Of a stretch of DNA of 64,000 bases, positions 1 to 28,983 are shown one piece after another. The notes below the pieces were generated by a model. It ran no database searches. It was not told the DNA's origin and saw only the letters and a list, made by a program, of their open reading frames with translations. Both the position numbers and the translations under genes were made by a program. How positions within the stretch are numbered: the stretch's first letter is position 1; each line of letters begins with the position of its first letter. This DNA comes from Eleginops maclovinus (taxonomy: Eukaryota > Chordata > Actinopteri > Perciformes > Eleginopidae). The stretch spans positions 3,493,546-3,557,545 of the forward strand of contig NC_086360.1 of assembly GCF_036324505.1 (NCBI RefSeq), read 5' to 3'.

Positions 1-2
1 TT

Positions 3-3000
3 TTATTGCACACTGAGGAACCTCCTCTTCTTGGCTGTGTGTGTGTACGCATGGTGACGCCATTCCACATCCGCCGTACTCTCGTTCTCCAGGGTGCCCA
101 GTTTGATCATGTACACTGCACAAAAGAGAAGGGGTTAACATATGCCACAACTTGCTAAAATTATTAAAGGTTTTAAACTTTCGATAATATGTTAAACTAC
201 AAGGCAAACTATGAACATAAGTCAAATACTAAGTCAATATTTCATAATGTTTACCAAGCCGGGGGGTGTTTTCTATTCAAGATGATCGAATGGCGATATG
301 CACACAAGTACCGCATGTAGTTTTATGGATTCAAATACTGTCCTACCATCATACTAATTGGGACTCATTAATTAAAGCAAGTGTACAGGAGGGTGATGGG
401 GGGTGCAATCAACCATTCCCTTTCACTTTTTTAGTTTTAATTAATTTAATTTGACCAATTTTATCCAGCCCACATGAACAATCAATAAGTAGCTTTAAGT
501 ATATAGATGCCGCTCTTTGTAGTCTTTCTATGGGAGTTGTAGTTTCACCACAGAGAATGCACATCAATAACGGGTTGGCGCATCATAAACACGTTGCTCA
601 GTGTAAGTGCAATCACTTCTCTTATTTCCTGATGTATTCTCCTCACCCTTTTCCTCAACCACATTTTGTTTTTCATTGAGGTCGAGGAGAAGTGGTTAGG
701 AGAAGACAAGATTTCTTTTCGTATTTGACTGCATGTGTGCTCCTGCTCCCATTCTGGGCGCAGCTAAGCTAATCCATCGACACATACTCTACTTACGTTT
801 CATTTCAAACCTGGGTCCGACTTCCGTCAGCTCAACGTTCCTGTGGTCTGTTTTCTTGTAGGTGTGATGTCTGTAATAAAATAAAAAGAACAAGGTTTAA
901 CTCTTAGCACTGTTTACATTGATTAATGTTTACTTCTTTGTATTATTATACTGTATTTATCTTTATTGAACTAGGACCAAAAAATGGAAGAGAGAGAGTA
1001 TTACATTGGCTCTCTAACACCTATTTTATTTCTTCTTGCATTTTTTTCTATATCCTAATCAATTGTATGTTGCACTGTAGGAGGAACTTGATACATAAAA
1101 TGTTCATTGCCAAATTTAGCTACTGTAAACGACTATTTCACACTGACCTGAAAGAGATGAAGTCCTCTTGGTTGGAGAATGTGATGACCCGCCTACTGTC
1201 CTCCTTTGGCACCGGAAAGAGATACTTGAGGATGTTTGATACCTGCGTGAGCACAACTCATTAGCTACTCCCAAAAAACCGACAGGATGGGGAGTAACAG
1301 ATTACATGGAGCTGGAGTACATAATCCGGATACAAAATAAAAGAAGGTACCTGTATTCCCTTACAGTTACATAAAAAAGATGTAATCAGATTACTGTTAA
1401 CTTTTCAAAAATCTGGGATTTCGAGCAGGATTACAGCGTAACTAAAACCTAAAAAGAGCATACAGTGTGTGTTGTAAAATCAGATGTTCTCTCTCCTCTG
1501 TCAGCTGTTCTGTTCTGTAGGTTAATACTTTAAGAGTGAATCTATACGCCTACTGCCTGAATCTGCTTTATGGTTTCACTTTATTTGGTTCATTTGTTCT
1601 GTTTTTAATTCAGCAGGTGAACCAAAGTAAAAAAACATCTTATTGATATTTATTTCCTCTAGTATTTATCTGCATTGCATTTGATAAGCATAAATCATTC
1701 ATCTGTATTAATTGTATTATTTATTACTACAATACAAAGTACTTTATTTTACTTACAATATTTGATTTTACATTCTCTTGTCGATCTTATTCTCTTTACA
1801 TGCTTATAGACTCCTGCATTTACTTGGTCACTGACAACATTCTCCTCACCAAAAGTGGCATTGAAGAGTCCTGCGCTTGAGCCGAAAATATTGTATTTAT
1901 TTATTTTTTACTTTATCTATTTTTTTTCTTACACATACAGCTCCGAAAAAATGAAGAGACCACTCCACACGTTTCTTAAATCTTTATCTCTACATGTATG
2001 GCTGCCAGTCCAGTGTCTGTTGAATTCCAACACAGAAACATTGTCAGTAGTTTATAGAATATAATAATAATCATTTAACTCAAACACATATCTATAAATA
2101 ATAAAACCAGAGAAAATATAATGCTGCGGTGGTCTCTTCATTTTGTCCGCGGCTGTGTGTAGTTTAATTTATCTGCACTATTTTAATCTACTCCGTTTCT
2201 TTTTGCACTATTTTCATTTTATTTTTAAAATGTGTTTTATTGTTTTATGTTCTATATATATTATGTTGCATTGTTGGAGGAGCTCGATATTTAAGATTTC
2301 CATTGCCATATCTACTCTGTAGCTGCTGTGCATATGACAATAAAAGCTCCTAATCTAAAGATAAAGGAAATTAATCAGGTACTTTTTTATTATGAAACTC
2401 ATTATAGGTCACTGATTATGTATTATTTTTCACAGGTTACTAGTATTTGTAACGGAATACATTTTTGAAGTGACCCTCCCAACCCTGGAGAAGGGGAATT
2501 TATCTATGGCATGTGTGCAATGGTCCTGCACTCACCCTGGTGCCGAGGCGCGAGGAGAAGTTGTGGAAGATGAGGTGGGGGTAGGCCTCAGACATGGTGC
2601 CTATGTCGGGAACATCGTGCCTCATCACCACGTTGTACAGGGTGAAGTATGCCGTGGGGCCAAAAGGCAAGTGGCACACCACCAGGCCATCTGGAGGTAA
2701 GAAACAGCATAAAGAAGACCTCTGATTTACTTGGATTTTAAGATAAATAGATAGACAGTTTATTTATCTTGGAAATGATCTTGTCACAGCAGCATTAAAA
2801 AAAAAATAGAGAAACATAAACATTTGTAAAAAAAACAACATATTCTCAGTAAAAAAATACCTATATTCAGAGGAGGATCTAAACTTAATTAAATATACAG
2901 AACACATTAAAATACTCTCTAACAAACCAATCTACTAAGTGTACTCTATAAAGAAATTGTTTACAGAATCGTAATCGTACATTTAATCAGGTAACCACTC

Positions 3001-5918
3001 CATCAAATAGTGTTTCATACCTTACTCCTGAATCCTACACATTTTAAAATATTTGTGAGTTTAACCATCAACTTAAAATATGCAGTCTAAATACATCTGC
3101 GGCAAGCGTAGTCCGTTGATGTTACACTAACAAACTTCCTCAGCCTTTGAAACTGAAACCATTTAGCGAGACATTTTTTTAGTGTTTCCTGGCAAACAGT
3201 GGGAGAAAAATGACATTAAAACATCGGCCAAATTTATATTCTTAACATCGGCAAAGAAATTTAGCATCGGTGCATCCCTTGTAAACACCCCACTGGTGAA
3301 TGTCAGAAGCGTCTGTGTCATAATAACGGTGGATGCTAACAAGTCGCTAAATAACAGACTAAACGTCATCACGCCGAACATTAGCCGCCTGCAGTGCAGT
3401 GCTAAGCTGTAGAGATGAACAGTCTAGTGACCGCGATGTAGTTTGTTTATAGCATTAAAGTTAGCTTCTGATGTTTTGCATTTACAAATCATGAAAGTGG
3501 AGTTCAAATGTAGAGATGAAAAAAACCTGAGATTCTCATAAATGTTTGTTCCCATTGCATCTAGTCGAGGGAGTTCTTTGCCATGATATCTTCCAGGTTT
3601 GCCGAAAAATGTGCTTCAGAACAGCAGCACTCTAACAGAGATAACTCTGCTTTGGTTGCTTCCTGTAGGAGGAGTCTCCTGATCAAAGCCAGAGCGACCA
3701 ATCATGTCTAAACATGAGACTGAGCTGAGCGTGCGTACCTGGCTGTCCTCTGGTTTCGTGTATGATGACGAGGTCAGTGACGTTGTTGGCTTTGCAGGCC
3801 CCCACCAGTGCGTTGATCTCGTGGCCTCCTCTGTTCATGCGCTGGGCTCCGGGAAACATCAGCTTTACCTCCTGGAACAATTGACATTAAGCACAACTTA
3901 ATCTCTGCTCTCTTTCTAACTCCGCTCTAGAACAGGGTGTACTTTAATATCACCATACCAGTACACTTAAAGTGACACTGATCCATACACATGCAAGATG
4001 GCGCCGTGGATGGCTGCCTCTGTGTTTTGGGGCGCTCTGTTTTGTCTTGTTTTATTCAGTACACCGAGCTCTTTCACCAGGGAAGAGCTTATAAACATCG
4101 GAGACACCACTACAGCGGATTACTTCCCCAATTCTCTCTGTTCTTCTGTGGAATTGTTAGACATACGTGTCAAAGGTATGCTCTGTGAACTATATCTTGT
4201 TCTTTTTAATATTGTAAATCCTGCACAACATGTTGCACATTAGCTCTCTTTAAATCTGCACAGCTCTCCGCTTTGAATGTAGTATATGTTATATTTCATA
4301 ATGTTTTACTGTACAGTTTCTCACATTTTTTTTATAATAGTACTATTTTGTGCTACATATTCTCCTTTCTGTGTCTTTGTATGCACCATTATACCAAAGC
4401 AAGTCCTGACCTTGGAAAACATTTTGAGTCTGGAGCTGGGGTCTCTGGATGTGGTCACCATGATTTTAGGATCTTCCACTCCGGCCCATTTATATTCATC
4501 ATCCATGTGGGAGCTGACACCTGCAGGAACAAGAGCCAATCAGAGCCAATGAATACACTGAAGCCTGCACTGATTCATCAGAGAGCATGCTGCCTAAAGA
4601 AGAGGGGACTATAACACGAACCTTCTGCGCCTTCATCGTCGTACTCCAGGAGTTTCTGCAGCTCGAGGGCTTCTTTGCGTACTTCAGTTGGAAGGAGACG
4701 ATTCTCTGCAAAAGGACAAGGACAGCTTGTGTTAAACCAGGATCAGTGCTTGATCACGCAGGGACAATGGAACTGATGATCCTGCATTCCCACCATCAAG
4801 GGCTCCCTTGAGCTTCTGCTTCTTCTCCTCAATGGTTCGGAGCCTGTCCTCCTGGGCCTTCCTGTACAGGTACTCTCGCCGCTGTCTCACCTCTCGACGA
4901 AGCTGGAATAATATTACACCAAATCCTCAAATACACTAACGTCATTTTAACGATATCATTCGAATCTGAATAGCTTTATTAGTCCCACAGCGGGGAAATG
5001 TACATTGTTACAGTAAAGAGTGGCATAGCAGGTAAAAAAAGGCATGCGATAATACATAATAATGTAGCCTAACTTATCAAATATAGAGAAGAAAAGCGCA
5101 CTTTAGTAATAAAATAAAAGGCTAACAATTACACATCCATGGCCAAAATTGAGTGATTAAGTGTAAATTGTGTGCATTTGACACTTATATAACAACATTG
5201 AAGTGTCAGCAGGGCTACATAATGAATTGAAGTCACAATATGGGCTAGTGCAATGTTCAAATCGCAGAGGTGTAATTTTGATTTAAGAGTGTAAGAAAAT
5301 CATATAATCATCTAGACTTAATAAAATATCTTTGTTTGTTGAAGATCCTGCTAAAAACACACGACGACCATTTTAAACATACATGTCAATAATAATCAAT
5401 CCCTCAATAAAATAATCTCAATGATGTATTCATTCCACATTTTGCAGTCCAAGTCATAAAACTGGAATCAATTTAAAATGAGGTTTATCATGACACCATG
5501 GAATATACACCATGATAAGCGACCAATTTTGATTTTGATACTCATTTAGAAGATATTTGGGTTTATAATAAAGGCTAATGTAAATAACAGGATTTCTAAA
5601 TGCAGTTCTGGTTCAGTCCTAAAAGAGCCATTTTCATACAGATAGAAAAATAGATAGCTTGTTAAGTTAGCTATGTGATCTACGTAACAATATATAAAAT
5701 AATAGGTCATATACATAATGCAAGATAAAAAGGATATACGTTGTGCACCAGACTGTGATGTTTACATTGAATAAAGATACTGTACCACGCGCACATATGA
5801 TACATTAAGTAACATCTATCGTTAGCTCGAATGCTAATGCAAGGTTCAAAACAAAGATGTAAAATACGTTATAAAATACGTGTTAAGATTCAAGACTTAG
5901 GCTTTTTAAACTTACCAT
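3..5918 (-). CDS. imp4: IMP4, U3 small nucleolar ribonucleoprotein protein (complete CDS, 9 coding exons)
   Basis: IMP4 is a Brix-domain protein of the nucleolar U3 snoRNP/SSU processome, working with MPP10 and IMP3 in 18S pre-rRNA cleavage. Coding exons, in transcript order on the minus strand: 5916-5918 (ATG only), 4794-4902, 4622-4705, 4411-4520, 3739-3871, 2536-2690, 1148-1242, 797-870, 3-115. All junctions are GT-AG and phases agree; they total 876 nt, giving 291 aa, the length I recall for human IMP4. Recognisable stretches are the basic N-terminal LRREVRQRREYLYRK, the Brix core (TTSRDPSSRLKMF, FPGAQRMNRG, HLPFGPTAYFTLYNVVMRHD, MSEAYPHLI) and the C-terminal VEWRHHAYTHTAKKRRFLSVQ. The stop (TAA, 5-3) lies in an AATAAA (7-2), so the 3' end is at or beyond the window edge. 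Exon 1 carries no coding sequence beyond Met. Confidence 0.96.
1350..1625. repeat. Dispersed repeat, copy A (inverted copy at 51060-51250)
   Basis: In an IMP4 intron. It includes ttacataaaaaagatgtaat and a stretch rich in gtaatcagattac motifs, then gaatctatacgcctactgcc and gcaggtgaacc. The same sequence reads in reverse complement at about 51060-51250, and its first part recurs at about 35940-36085. It resembles non-autonomous fish DNA transposons with acgcgttac-rich ends. Family not assigned. Confidence 0.65.
1936..2156. mobile_element. MITE-like palindromic element, copy 1 (Tc1/mariner-type ends)
   Basis: Ends tacagctccg...agagaccact and, in inverse, ggtggtctcttcattttg...cggctgt form imperfect terminal inverted repeats of about 30 bp, starting with TA-CAG as expected for a TA-target element. 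A clearly related copy lies at 13741-13960 in the opposite orientation, sharing the internal atctttatctctrcatgtatgg and acatatctataaataataaaa stretches. No coding capacity. Confidence 0.65.
2200..2365 (+). repeat. LINE 3' end fragment
   Basis: The sequence ttgcattgttggaggagctcg followed by a tract ending atatgacaataaaagctcc looks like the 3' terminus of a fish non-LTR retrotransposon. Similar 'gcactattggaggagc' tails occur near 1070-1100 and 32130-32160. Family not assigned. Confidence 0.4.
3275..3425. repeat. Dispersed repeat, copy 1 of 3
   Basis: The run 'accccactggtgaatgtc', then ggtggatgctaacaagtcg and aacattagccgcc, recurs with divergence at about 16900-17010 and 48340-48470. Non-coding, inside an IMP4 intron. 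Class unknown. Confidence 0.5.
3985..4190 (+). repeat. LINE-like 5' fragment with short ORF, inside an IMP4 intron
   Basis: Begins acatgcaagatggcgccgtgg and encodes a short reading frame starting MAPWMAASVFWGAL and continuing FTREELINIGDTT. The 'REELLNI' type motif resembles the start of fish LINE-type reading frames. It lies opposite in orientation to IMP4 between its exons 4 and 5. No intact polymerase follows. Confidence 0.35.
4963..5040 (-). repeat. LINE 3' tail (minus orientation)
   Basis: Reverse complement reads 'tttccccgctgtgggactaataaag', a common 3' end of fish CR1/Rex-type LINEs. Related tails are at 12588-12625 (plus) and 14180-14215 (plus). Confidence 0.45.
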
Positions 5919-6110
5919 GATGATTCTCTAGCATGTAGCACTACTCACATGGAGAAAGCAGGACAATCGAACAAGCGCTTCCTTCATTGGCAGACAGAGG
6001 AGCCAATGAGAGCGCTCGATACTGATTTTAAAGCTTTTCAAAATAAAAGCCCGAGTTCCAAGGAAACGGCCTTGCGGTAGGCGGCTAATTTTGACAGATG
6101 TTTTACTTCA
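5919..6110 (-). promoter_or_regulatory. Probable IMP4 5' UTR / promoter
   Basis: This is the sequence immediately upstream (in minus-strand sense) of the IMP4 ATG. It contains CCAAT-type boxes in both orientations (cattgg near 5985 and ccaatgag near 6003) and the A/T-rich stretch aaaataaaag near 6040. No transcription start can be fixed from sequence alone; the call rests on position and CCAAT boxes. Confidence 0.4.
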
Positions 6111-7395
6111 TACAACCATGCTTAAAACATCCATGCTTCAAACTAGCACAAAAACGAGTTACTCACAAATGATTTAATCAATACACTAACTGTTATGGTC
6201 ATGTGATCATTAGGATAAAACTATCTGTGTAAGGATCTCTTTTGTATCACTTTCAAAAGGCGTTGTAAACATAAACTTTTTCAGGACTCCGGTAATACCC
6301 TAGGTTGTAGTAGATTGATTGTGTTTAAACGCTGTGTACCTGCCTACAATCCACAGCAAAATGTACTTGCATTGGAATAAAGTCATTTGACCTATCAAGG
6401 CAGCGTGACAGGTCATTGTGTAGTTTTATTTTATAACATACAAAAGGTTTTGCATTTAAGCTTGTTCATCTGCCCCAAGTGCCAGAAAATAAAACCTTAA
6501 TTTGTGCAGTTTTCCCTCATTGAAACAACAGTAGAAACCCTGACTTGACTTGCATTTCATTCGCATGTCTTTGTATAATTGTGTGTCTCACTTGTTTGTG
6601 TATATATTGTTAATAAAGACGCCCTGAGAAAAAACACTGTTTTCACAAAAATAGAGTTCAACCAATTCAATGTGTTGACGGATGTTGTTCAATCAATGAC
6701 TTCCTGAGAAAAAATGACATGATTTTGTTTGGAGAAGAAACATTTGTTTAAAAAAAGGCTAAAGCATTCAGAGACGAGCCGAGCAGCTGCTGAATCATCT
6801 TTGGGTGAGCCTGAGGAACCACACCCTCCACTATATATTTCATCATTTTATGTGATCAGATTATTGCAGCTTTATCTCAAGCTACTAATTTGCTATTACA
6901 ACTAAATACCTGAATTGTTGGATTCTGCTGACCAACCTCTGCTCCAAAGGTCAACATTACACACATCTACATCTTAGTTCAGGCAAAACAGCATGGTTCT
7001 CGCCTTAGTATGTATATGGATAGTATAAAAACTGGAGATAATAGAGGCTCTGAAGTGCTAAACTGACACAATTTATCTTTAATAGAAGTTATAGCAAATT
7101 TGACCAATTTACATATAGGGGTAATGTCCTCATAAGACTTAAGTCTTTCTTTCACAGCATTTCAACACACGTTTCTAAGGTCAAACACTGCTTATCTTTC
7201 ATGCAACATGTTTTTTTTGAAAATAGAATTCTCGGATCACGGATTGCCTGAAGGCAACTGGCCAGACATCTGGTCTTTGTTGAGGAGGCAGAGGCCTGGC
7301 TTCATTCCAGCACCATGCACATACAAGCACAGAGTCATCCACAGATGTCTTTATTTTTTTTTAAAGACACAAGATTTGTTCTTTATGAAGAAATA
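6111..7395. other. Intergenic, nothing recognised
   Basis: AT-rich sequence between the IMP4 promoter and the RABL6 3' end. I see no conserved reading frame or splice-bounded exon. A short 'attgtgtgtctcacttg...aataaagacgc' stretch at 6580-6625 resembles a LINE tail, but not strongly. Confidence 0.5.
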
Positions 7396-9518
7396 AGCTT
7401 GCATTTATTGGACAAACCACACTCACACAGTGTAAATATGGAACATGTCATTGGGGGTGAAAAATAAATGAAGGCTTTCATTCCAAAATGTCATACATCC
7501 ATTTGGAAAAAATACCTGAAAGGAGGAAACCTTTCCAAAGTGCACGCCCACTCTCAGAAATGTTATTAGTTTGGAAATCTTCTTTAGGTAGTCAGCGGCA
7601 TTATTTCCAAACAGTGTAGGTATCATTTTTGGAACAAAGCTCCTCACATATACGCATTTATTTCTATATTTTATACATTCTTTTCTTGCTGTACACTGAA
7701 GTCTCATGCTTGAAACTGTGCTTTCAGCATTTATCCTCAATCACTTGACAAAAGACAAATAAAAGCACACAGTATTCAGGATCAATGCTGCATAGTTTCA
7801 ACTTTGGAGTCTCAAACATCACGTCTTTGTAAGCATGGAAATGGAAACTGTAAGAAATCTGTCAGTGAAAAATACACATTATTCCTCTTACGACGCTTCC
7901 CTTATTTGAAGCATTTAGCGATTTATGGAAGAAACCGTTCTGTACTGTTCGTAGTTCTCATCCCCACGTACATGTAAACCATTTTGCGGCTGTATTAGGT
8001 GTGACAGATGAACAGCAAACCGTTAAAAGCTGTTTCAGCACAGTCTAAATCCTGACAACAAAACATAATAGAGGCAATAAATAACAAGGATAAAAGCATC
8101 AGGAAATGTTACTTACAGAGAAAATATGAACACATTAATATTCCTTTAGAAGGATCAAAACGAACCACACCAATGTAATGAATCACTGCAATACAGGGTT
8201 TCAGAGGACGTCCGCTCCGTTTGACCAACAAAAGGCTCGGGCAACATTCCAACACTTTTACAGTAAGAACACTTGAAATGGTTCATGAGGATAGCGGCAC
8301 ATCATTCCCTTGTAGTGACCTCCTTTAAGGCAACTGCAGAAAACACAAGGAGTGAGTGTATGTGTGTGTGTGTGTGTTGGTTTTGAAAGGGTTTAACAGT
8401 GGAGGAAATCATAAAATCACCAGCAAAGACATGGGGGGGGTGTTCACACCAAGATAACGTCCACACTAAGCAGGTTTATTCTTAAAAAGACACCAGCGCT
8501 CGTATCGCACCGTTTCATTTATTCATTTGACTGTATTTCTGTTTTATTTTGATTATAATTACATTTTATTTAGGTTCGTTTTCAGCTATATGACAGATAT
8601 TGTAGAGTCCGTTCATCGATGTTTACAGAGATACAGTATTTGAAATGCTCACTTTTTATATGGTATAGAAATGATTATAACTAATGATGTTCTAATAAGG
8701 TTCAGTAAAGACATGAATGATTGTATCTAGGGTACAAGAAGTGTTATTGGAAACGTATCTCCTTATGTCATATATACTATTTAAAAATAAACATGGGATC
8801 AGTCGATAACAAAAGTCTTTTAAGAGTCTTACATTATTGCTGTGACTTGGAGAAGAGACGTGGCAGACTACAGTACACGGGACAGACTCTGTCCCATTAT
8901 ATGGACGGAAACACAGCAAACCATCACTAAGGGAGTATGTTAAATCCACCCTGACAACACCGTTTAAAAATAGCCCCAAAAAAAACCCTCAGTGTGAACG
9001 TGCTCCGATAGTGAAGCCCGGGAAGTATTTCTTTAAAAAAATCTGAAATCCACTCACTCTGGGTTTATATTTAGAGACACAAGACTAAGCGTTCCAACAC
9101 GTAGGAAAGAAAGAAAAAAGGAAGCAGGAATGTGAAGGAGACCCTTTTCACTTTAAGCATGCTCTCCATAACGACACCGACCAAACACAAATTCTAAATG
9201 ATAACCGTATTTACACACGCCAACATATTCAATCAGTACAAAGAGCCAATCATCAGGACTCACTACAGTACACGTGGGCCGCCCCGCCGTTTTCCTATTG
9301 GCTGGAATGGAAGTGAGAGCATTAGTGCAGATGGGGGGGGGGGGGGGGGGGGGGAATTGATCAGAAGGAACGTTCCGCTCCTAGCTCGTGTTACCTGGGT
9401 GTTGTCGGCAGCCGTGTGGGTTAGGTATGGCTTGGAGATGCTTTATGCTCTTAAGTCAAGGAACAACAAGGTTTTTAAAGGACCCCGCGCCTCGCCGCTG
9501 TGCCTCACTGAACAGCTT
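7396..9518 (-). other. Probable RABL6 3' UTR region
   Basis: About 2.1 kb downstream of the RABL6 stop in minus-strand sense, with no open frame of note. A minus-strand AATAAA (tttatt at 7404-7409) is a candidate poly(A) signal. A short (TG)n tract lies at 8359-8378 and an uninterrupted run of about 16 G at 9338-9354. The true 3' end needs transcript data; nearer signals may be used. Confidence 0.4.
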
Positions 9519-26191
<16,673 letters not shown>

Positions 26192-26799
26192 CTTGACACT
26201 GCTTCACAGGCTGGTACAGTATCACGCGATGGTACGGTGGAAGTCCCCTGACAATTGGTCACAAAGCGAGTGAAGGATTAGTGAAGCAGGGCTAAGGATC
26301 TGTGAGGTAGTTACAGATCCATGCTTAGAGGGAAACACGATGCAAAACAACTAAATATTGAGTGAAGTCAGTGGGGTTTTCTCTTAAATCTGACTGGATG
26401 TTCCTGATCGCCAGTCAGAGGTGGATGTGACTACTTTGGTGTTTGGAGCATCATCTGTAAAATAAAAAGAGACACAGAAGAATAAAGCATTTTAACGAAC
26501 TTTTGAGGGACTCGTACACTTTTCTTACCTTGTACTTCGACTACAATTCAGAGGTAAATCATCTCCGCTACATTTATTTGTATTTATTATTCACTTTAGT
26601 TACTTTACAGATCTGGATTAATGATGGTTAATATAATCAGCCCTTCAATCAGACTTTAGTTCACCTGCAGTAAATCCAGCAGCTACCCTGCAGTATACAA
26701 AGCCATTCAAACTAGCTGCACCTTTACCAGCTCTGAGAACACTTCAATGATCAATAATTATAATCAAAACATGAGTACTTTAAATACATTTCGGTGCTA

Positions 26800-26853
<54 letters not shown>

Positions 26854-27620
26854 CCATTATAATTGTACTGGAGGAACATTTTGAATGCTGGACTTTTACT
26901 TATAACAGAGTATTTCTTTACTCTGGTACTTCTACTTAAGTACACGATCTGAGTACTCCTCCCACTTCTGTGATTAGTTTATTATATCTGAAATATGACG
27001 GATACATTAGGCCTTCCAGCTGTTCCTTAAATGTAATCCTTATGTGAAGTGTCACAGTGTCCCTGCTTTTACATTATTCAGTACAGGATCAGCCTCACAG
27101 CTCAGATTCAAACAAGAACAGAGCAATAAATTAGTGCACGGTAACAACACAGGGGCTCAATTCTTCCTGAGGTGAATTGTCCCTTTAACGTTATCCTGCT
27201 AGCAGTAGCTGCCCCAGACTGTTAGCGCTTTAGTAAGGGCTTTGAAGCAATGTTGAAAGCATTTCTAACATGAAATATGAAACGGTATGTCGACATTGAA
27301 ACAGTGAGGAGGTCACGTGTAACCAACACTGCCTGAAAGGTAATGTTATCCTCTGGCTCTGTTTGGCTAGCTAACCAGCCGATATTAGCTAGCTTAGCTT
27401 CCCAGCTCAGTGACATGAAACGGCAGCTAGACTGAATGTCATCTCTCAGGTGCTATCATCTACGAGTACTCACGTTTATTTAATAAGACACCACATCACT
27501 GTCCCGACATCTTTTGCTCAAAACATCTGTCAGTCCTCCATCCCAGCTGAGATATAGCAGCCGCAGCGACATTCCTTTGCAAAGACAGCAGCTACACAGA
27601 CCGCGTCAAGCGTGAGACAC
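26192..27620 (-). promoter_or_regulatory. RABL6 5' UTR exons and promoter region
   Basis: Upstream of the ATG the second exon probably extends to 26454, where minus-strand tttattttacag gives an acceptor. A likely non-coding first exon ends at 27474 (aataaac followed by gtgagtact) and starts somewhere near 27600, where G+C rises. The intron between them contains a dispersed repeat with a (TTA)n tract (26510-26960). Boundaries are inferred from splice consensus only. Confidence 0.5.
26510..26960 (-). repeat. Dispersed repeat with (TTA)n, inverted relative to the one at 45370-45860
   Basis: Blocks such as cagtatacaaagccattcaa, actagctgcacctttaccag and cagatctggattaatgatgg match the reverse complement of 45490-45680. 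The copy is interrupted by a (TTA)n tract at 26801-26851. It ends with gtacttctacttaagtac, the same end that seeds the 33-bp minisatellite in TRAF2. Confidence 0.75.
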
Positions 27621-28140
27621 ACCAACAACTTCCGTTACAGATTTCAAAATAAGGCTTGTGTTTTTGCATTTCCATTTGTGCAATAAGAGCATGGAAACAT
27701 TTCATTGGACAACAGAGTAGGTTATTCGTGTTCTTGTTTAAGAAATCAGCCCAAATAATTATTGAAACAAAAAGCGCAAATTAATAACATATGTATACAT
27801 AACTGTAGACATAGACTAATTTTGTTCTAGCAACTGTTCAAAACCAAATTTAGAAAAAAAACACTGCTCTCTGCTCATTTAAAAAAATAAAGCTTATGTT
27901 TTTGGATTCTCATTTTTATAAGAGCACACAAACATTTCATTGGACTAGTAGTTTATTCTTGACCTTGGAAACAGCATTTGAGAAATCTATCAAACCTCAA
28001 TGTCCCTTGTTGCTGTTCTGGCGCTGTCCATTCGTTACACATTGTCCATCAGAGGCTTGAACCTCAGCTGTTCAACCAATATGGATGGTAAATATGAAAA
28101 AGCCCTGGAATAAGTGAAAAATGTTCACATCTAAAATGTC
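27621..28140. other. Intergenic between RABL6 promoter and LINE remnant
   Basis: AT-rich with a direct near-repeat ('aataaagctt / aataaggcttgtg ... tttttgcat/ttggat ... catttcattggac' at about 27645-27715 and 27880-27945). No gene recognised. Confidence 0.4.
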
Positions 28141-28149
28141 ATTACAGGA

Positions 28150-28983
28150 AACTAAACTAGAACCAGCACCTTATTGTGGTGGAGAGATTTGTGTGCCCCG
28201 ATGAACCTGGGGGCTGTGTTGTCTGGAACCTTGTGTTCCTGGTAGGGTCTCCCATGGCAAATTGGTCTCAGGTAAAGGGCCAGACTAACATTGAAAGTTA
28301 GTTCCCGATGGACCAGACCCGGGCGGCAGAAGGTGGCTTTGGGGACATGGAACGTCACCTCTCTGAACCAGAGTGGGCGGTGTTCAAAGCTTCGCCTGGG
28401 AAGCTGGTGTCTCAAGGTCTTAGGTGCCTCAAGGGGCAGTAACCCTCAAACCTCCTGGTGGACACCGGCGGTCAGGAAAGCCGTCTGACTGAAGAAGGAG
28501 GCCTTCCGGGATAAGTTATCCCTGGGTACTGCTGACGCAGTTGCAATGTATCGACAGGCCCGAAGGGCAGCAGCAGGTGTTGGAGAAGTTCGGAGAAGCC
28601 ATTGAGAAAGACTTTCGGTCGGCATCAAAGTTGTTCTGGAAAACCGTCCGACACCTCAGAAGCGGGACGCAAGGAACCATCCAAGCTGTGTACAGTGAGG
28701 ATGGGACGCTGTTGACCTCAACTGATAGTGTGTTAGGGCGGTGGAAGGAACACTTTGAGGAACTCCTGAATCCGACAACTCCGCCCTCTATGTTAGCGGC
28801 GGAGCTGGAGTATGAAGAGGGATCAACACCAATCTCACGGGGGGAAGTCACTGAGGTAGTTAAACAACCCCACAGTGGCAAAGCCCCGGGGTGGACAAGA
28901 TCTGCCCAGAAATGCTGAAGGCTCTGGGTGTTGAGGGACTGTCATGGTTGACACGTCTCATCAACATTGCGTGGAAGCAAGGG
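28150..28983 (+). pseudogene. Non-LTR retrotransposon remnant, 5' part (endonuclease/RT start)
   Basis: The start 'caccttattgtggtggagag' is a familiar 5' region of a fish LINE. It is followed by a frame reading RKVALGTWNVTSL (endonuclease N-terminus), then, after an internal deletion, a frame with FGEAIEKDFRSASKLFWKTVRHLRSG and LTSTDSVLGRWKEHFEELLN (pre-RT region). It stops after the ALGVEGLSWLTRLINIAWK region at about 28983, where a hAT-like element begins; the RT palm resumes near 31065. Frameshifted and deleted, so not functional. Family name not assigned. Confidence 0.75.
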
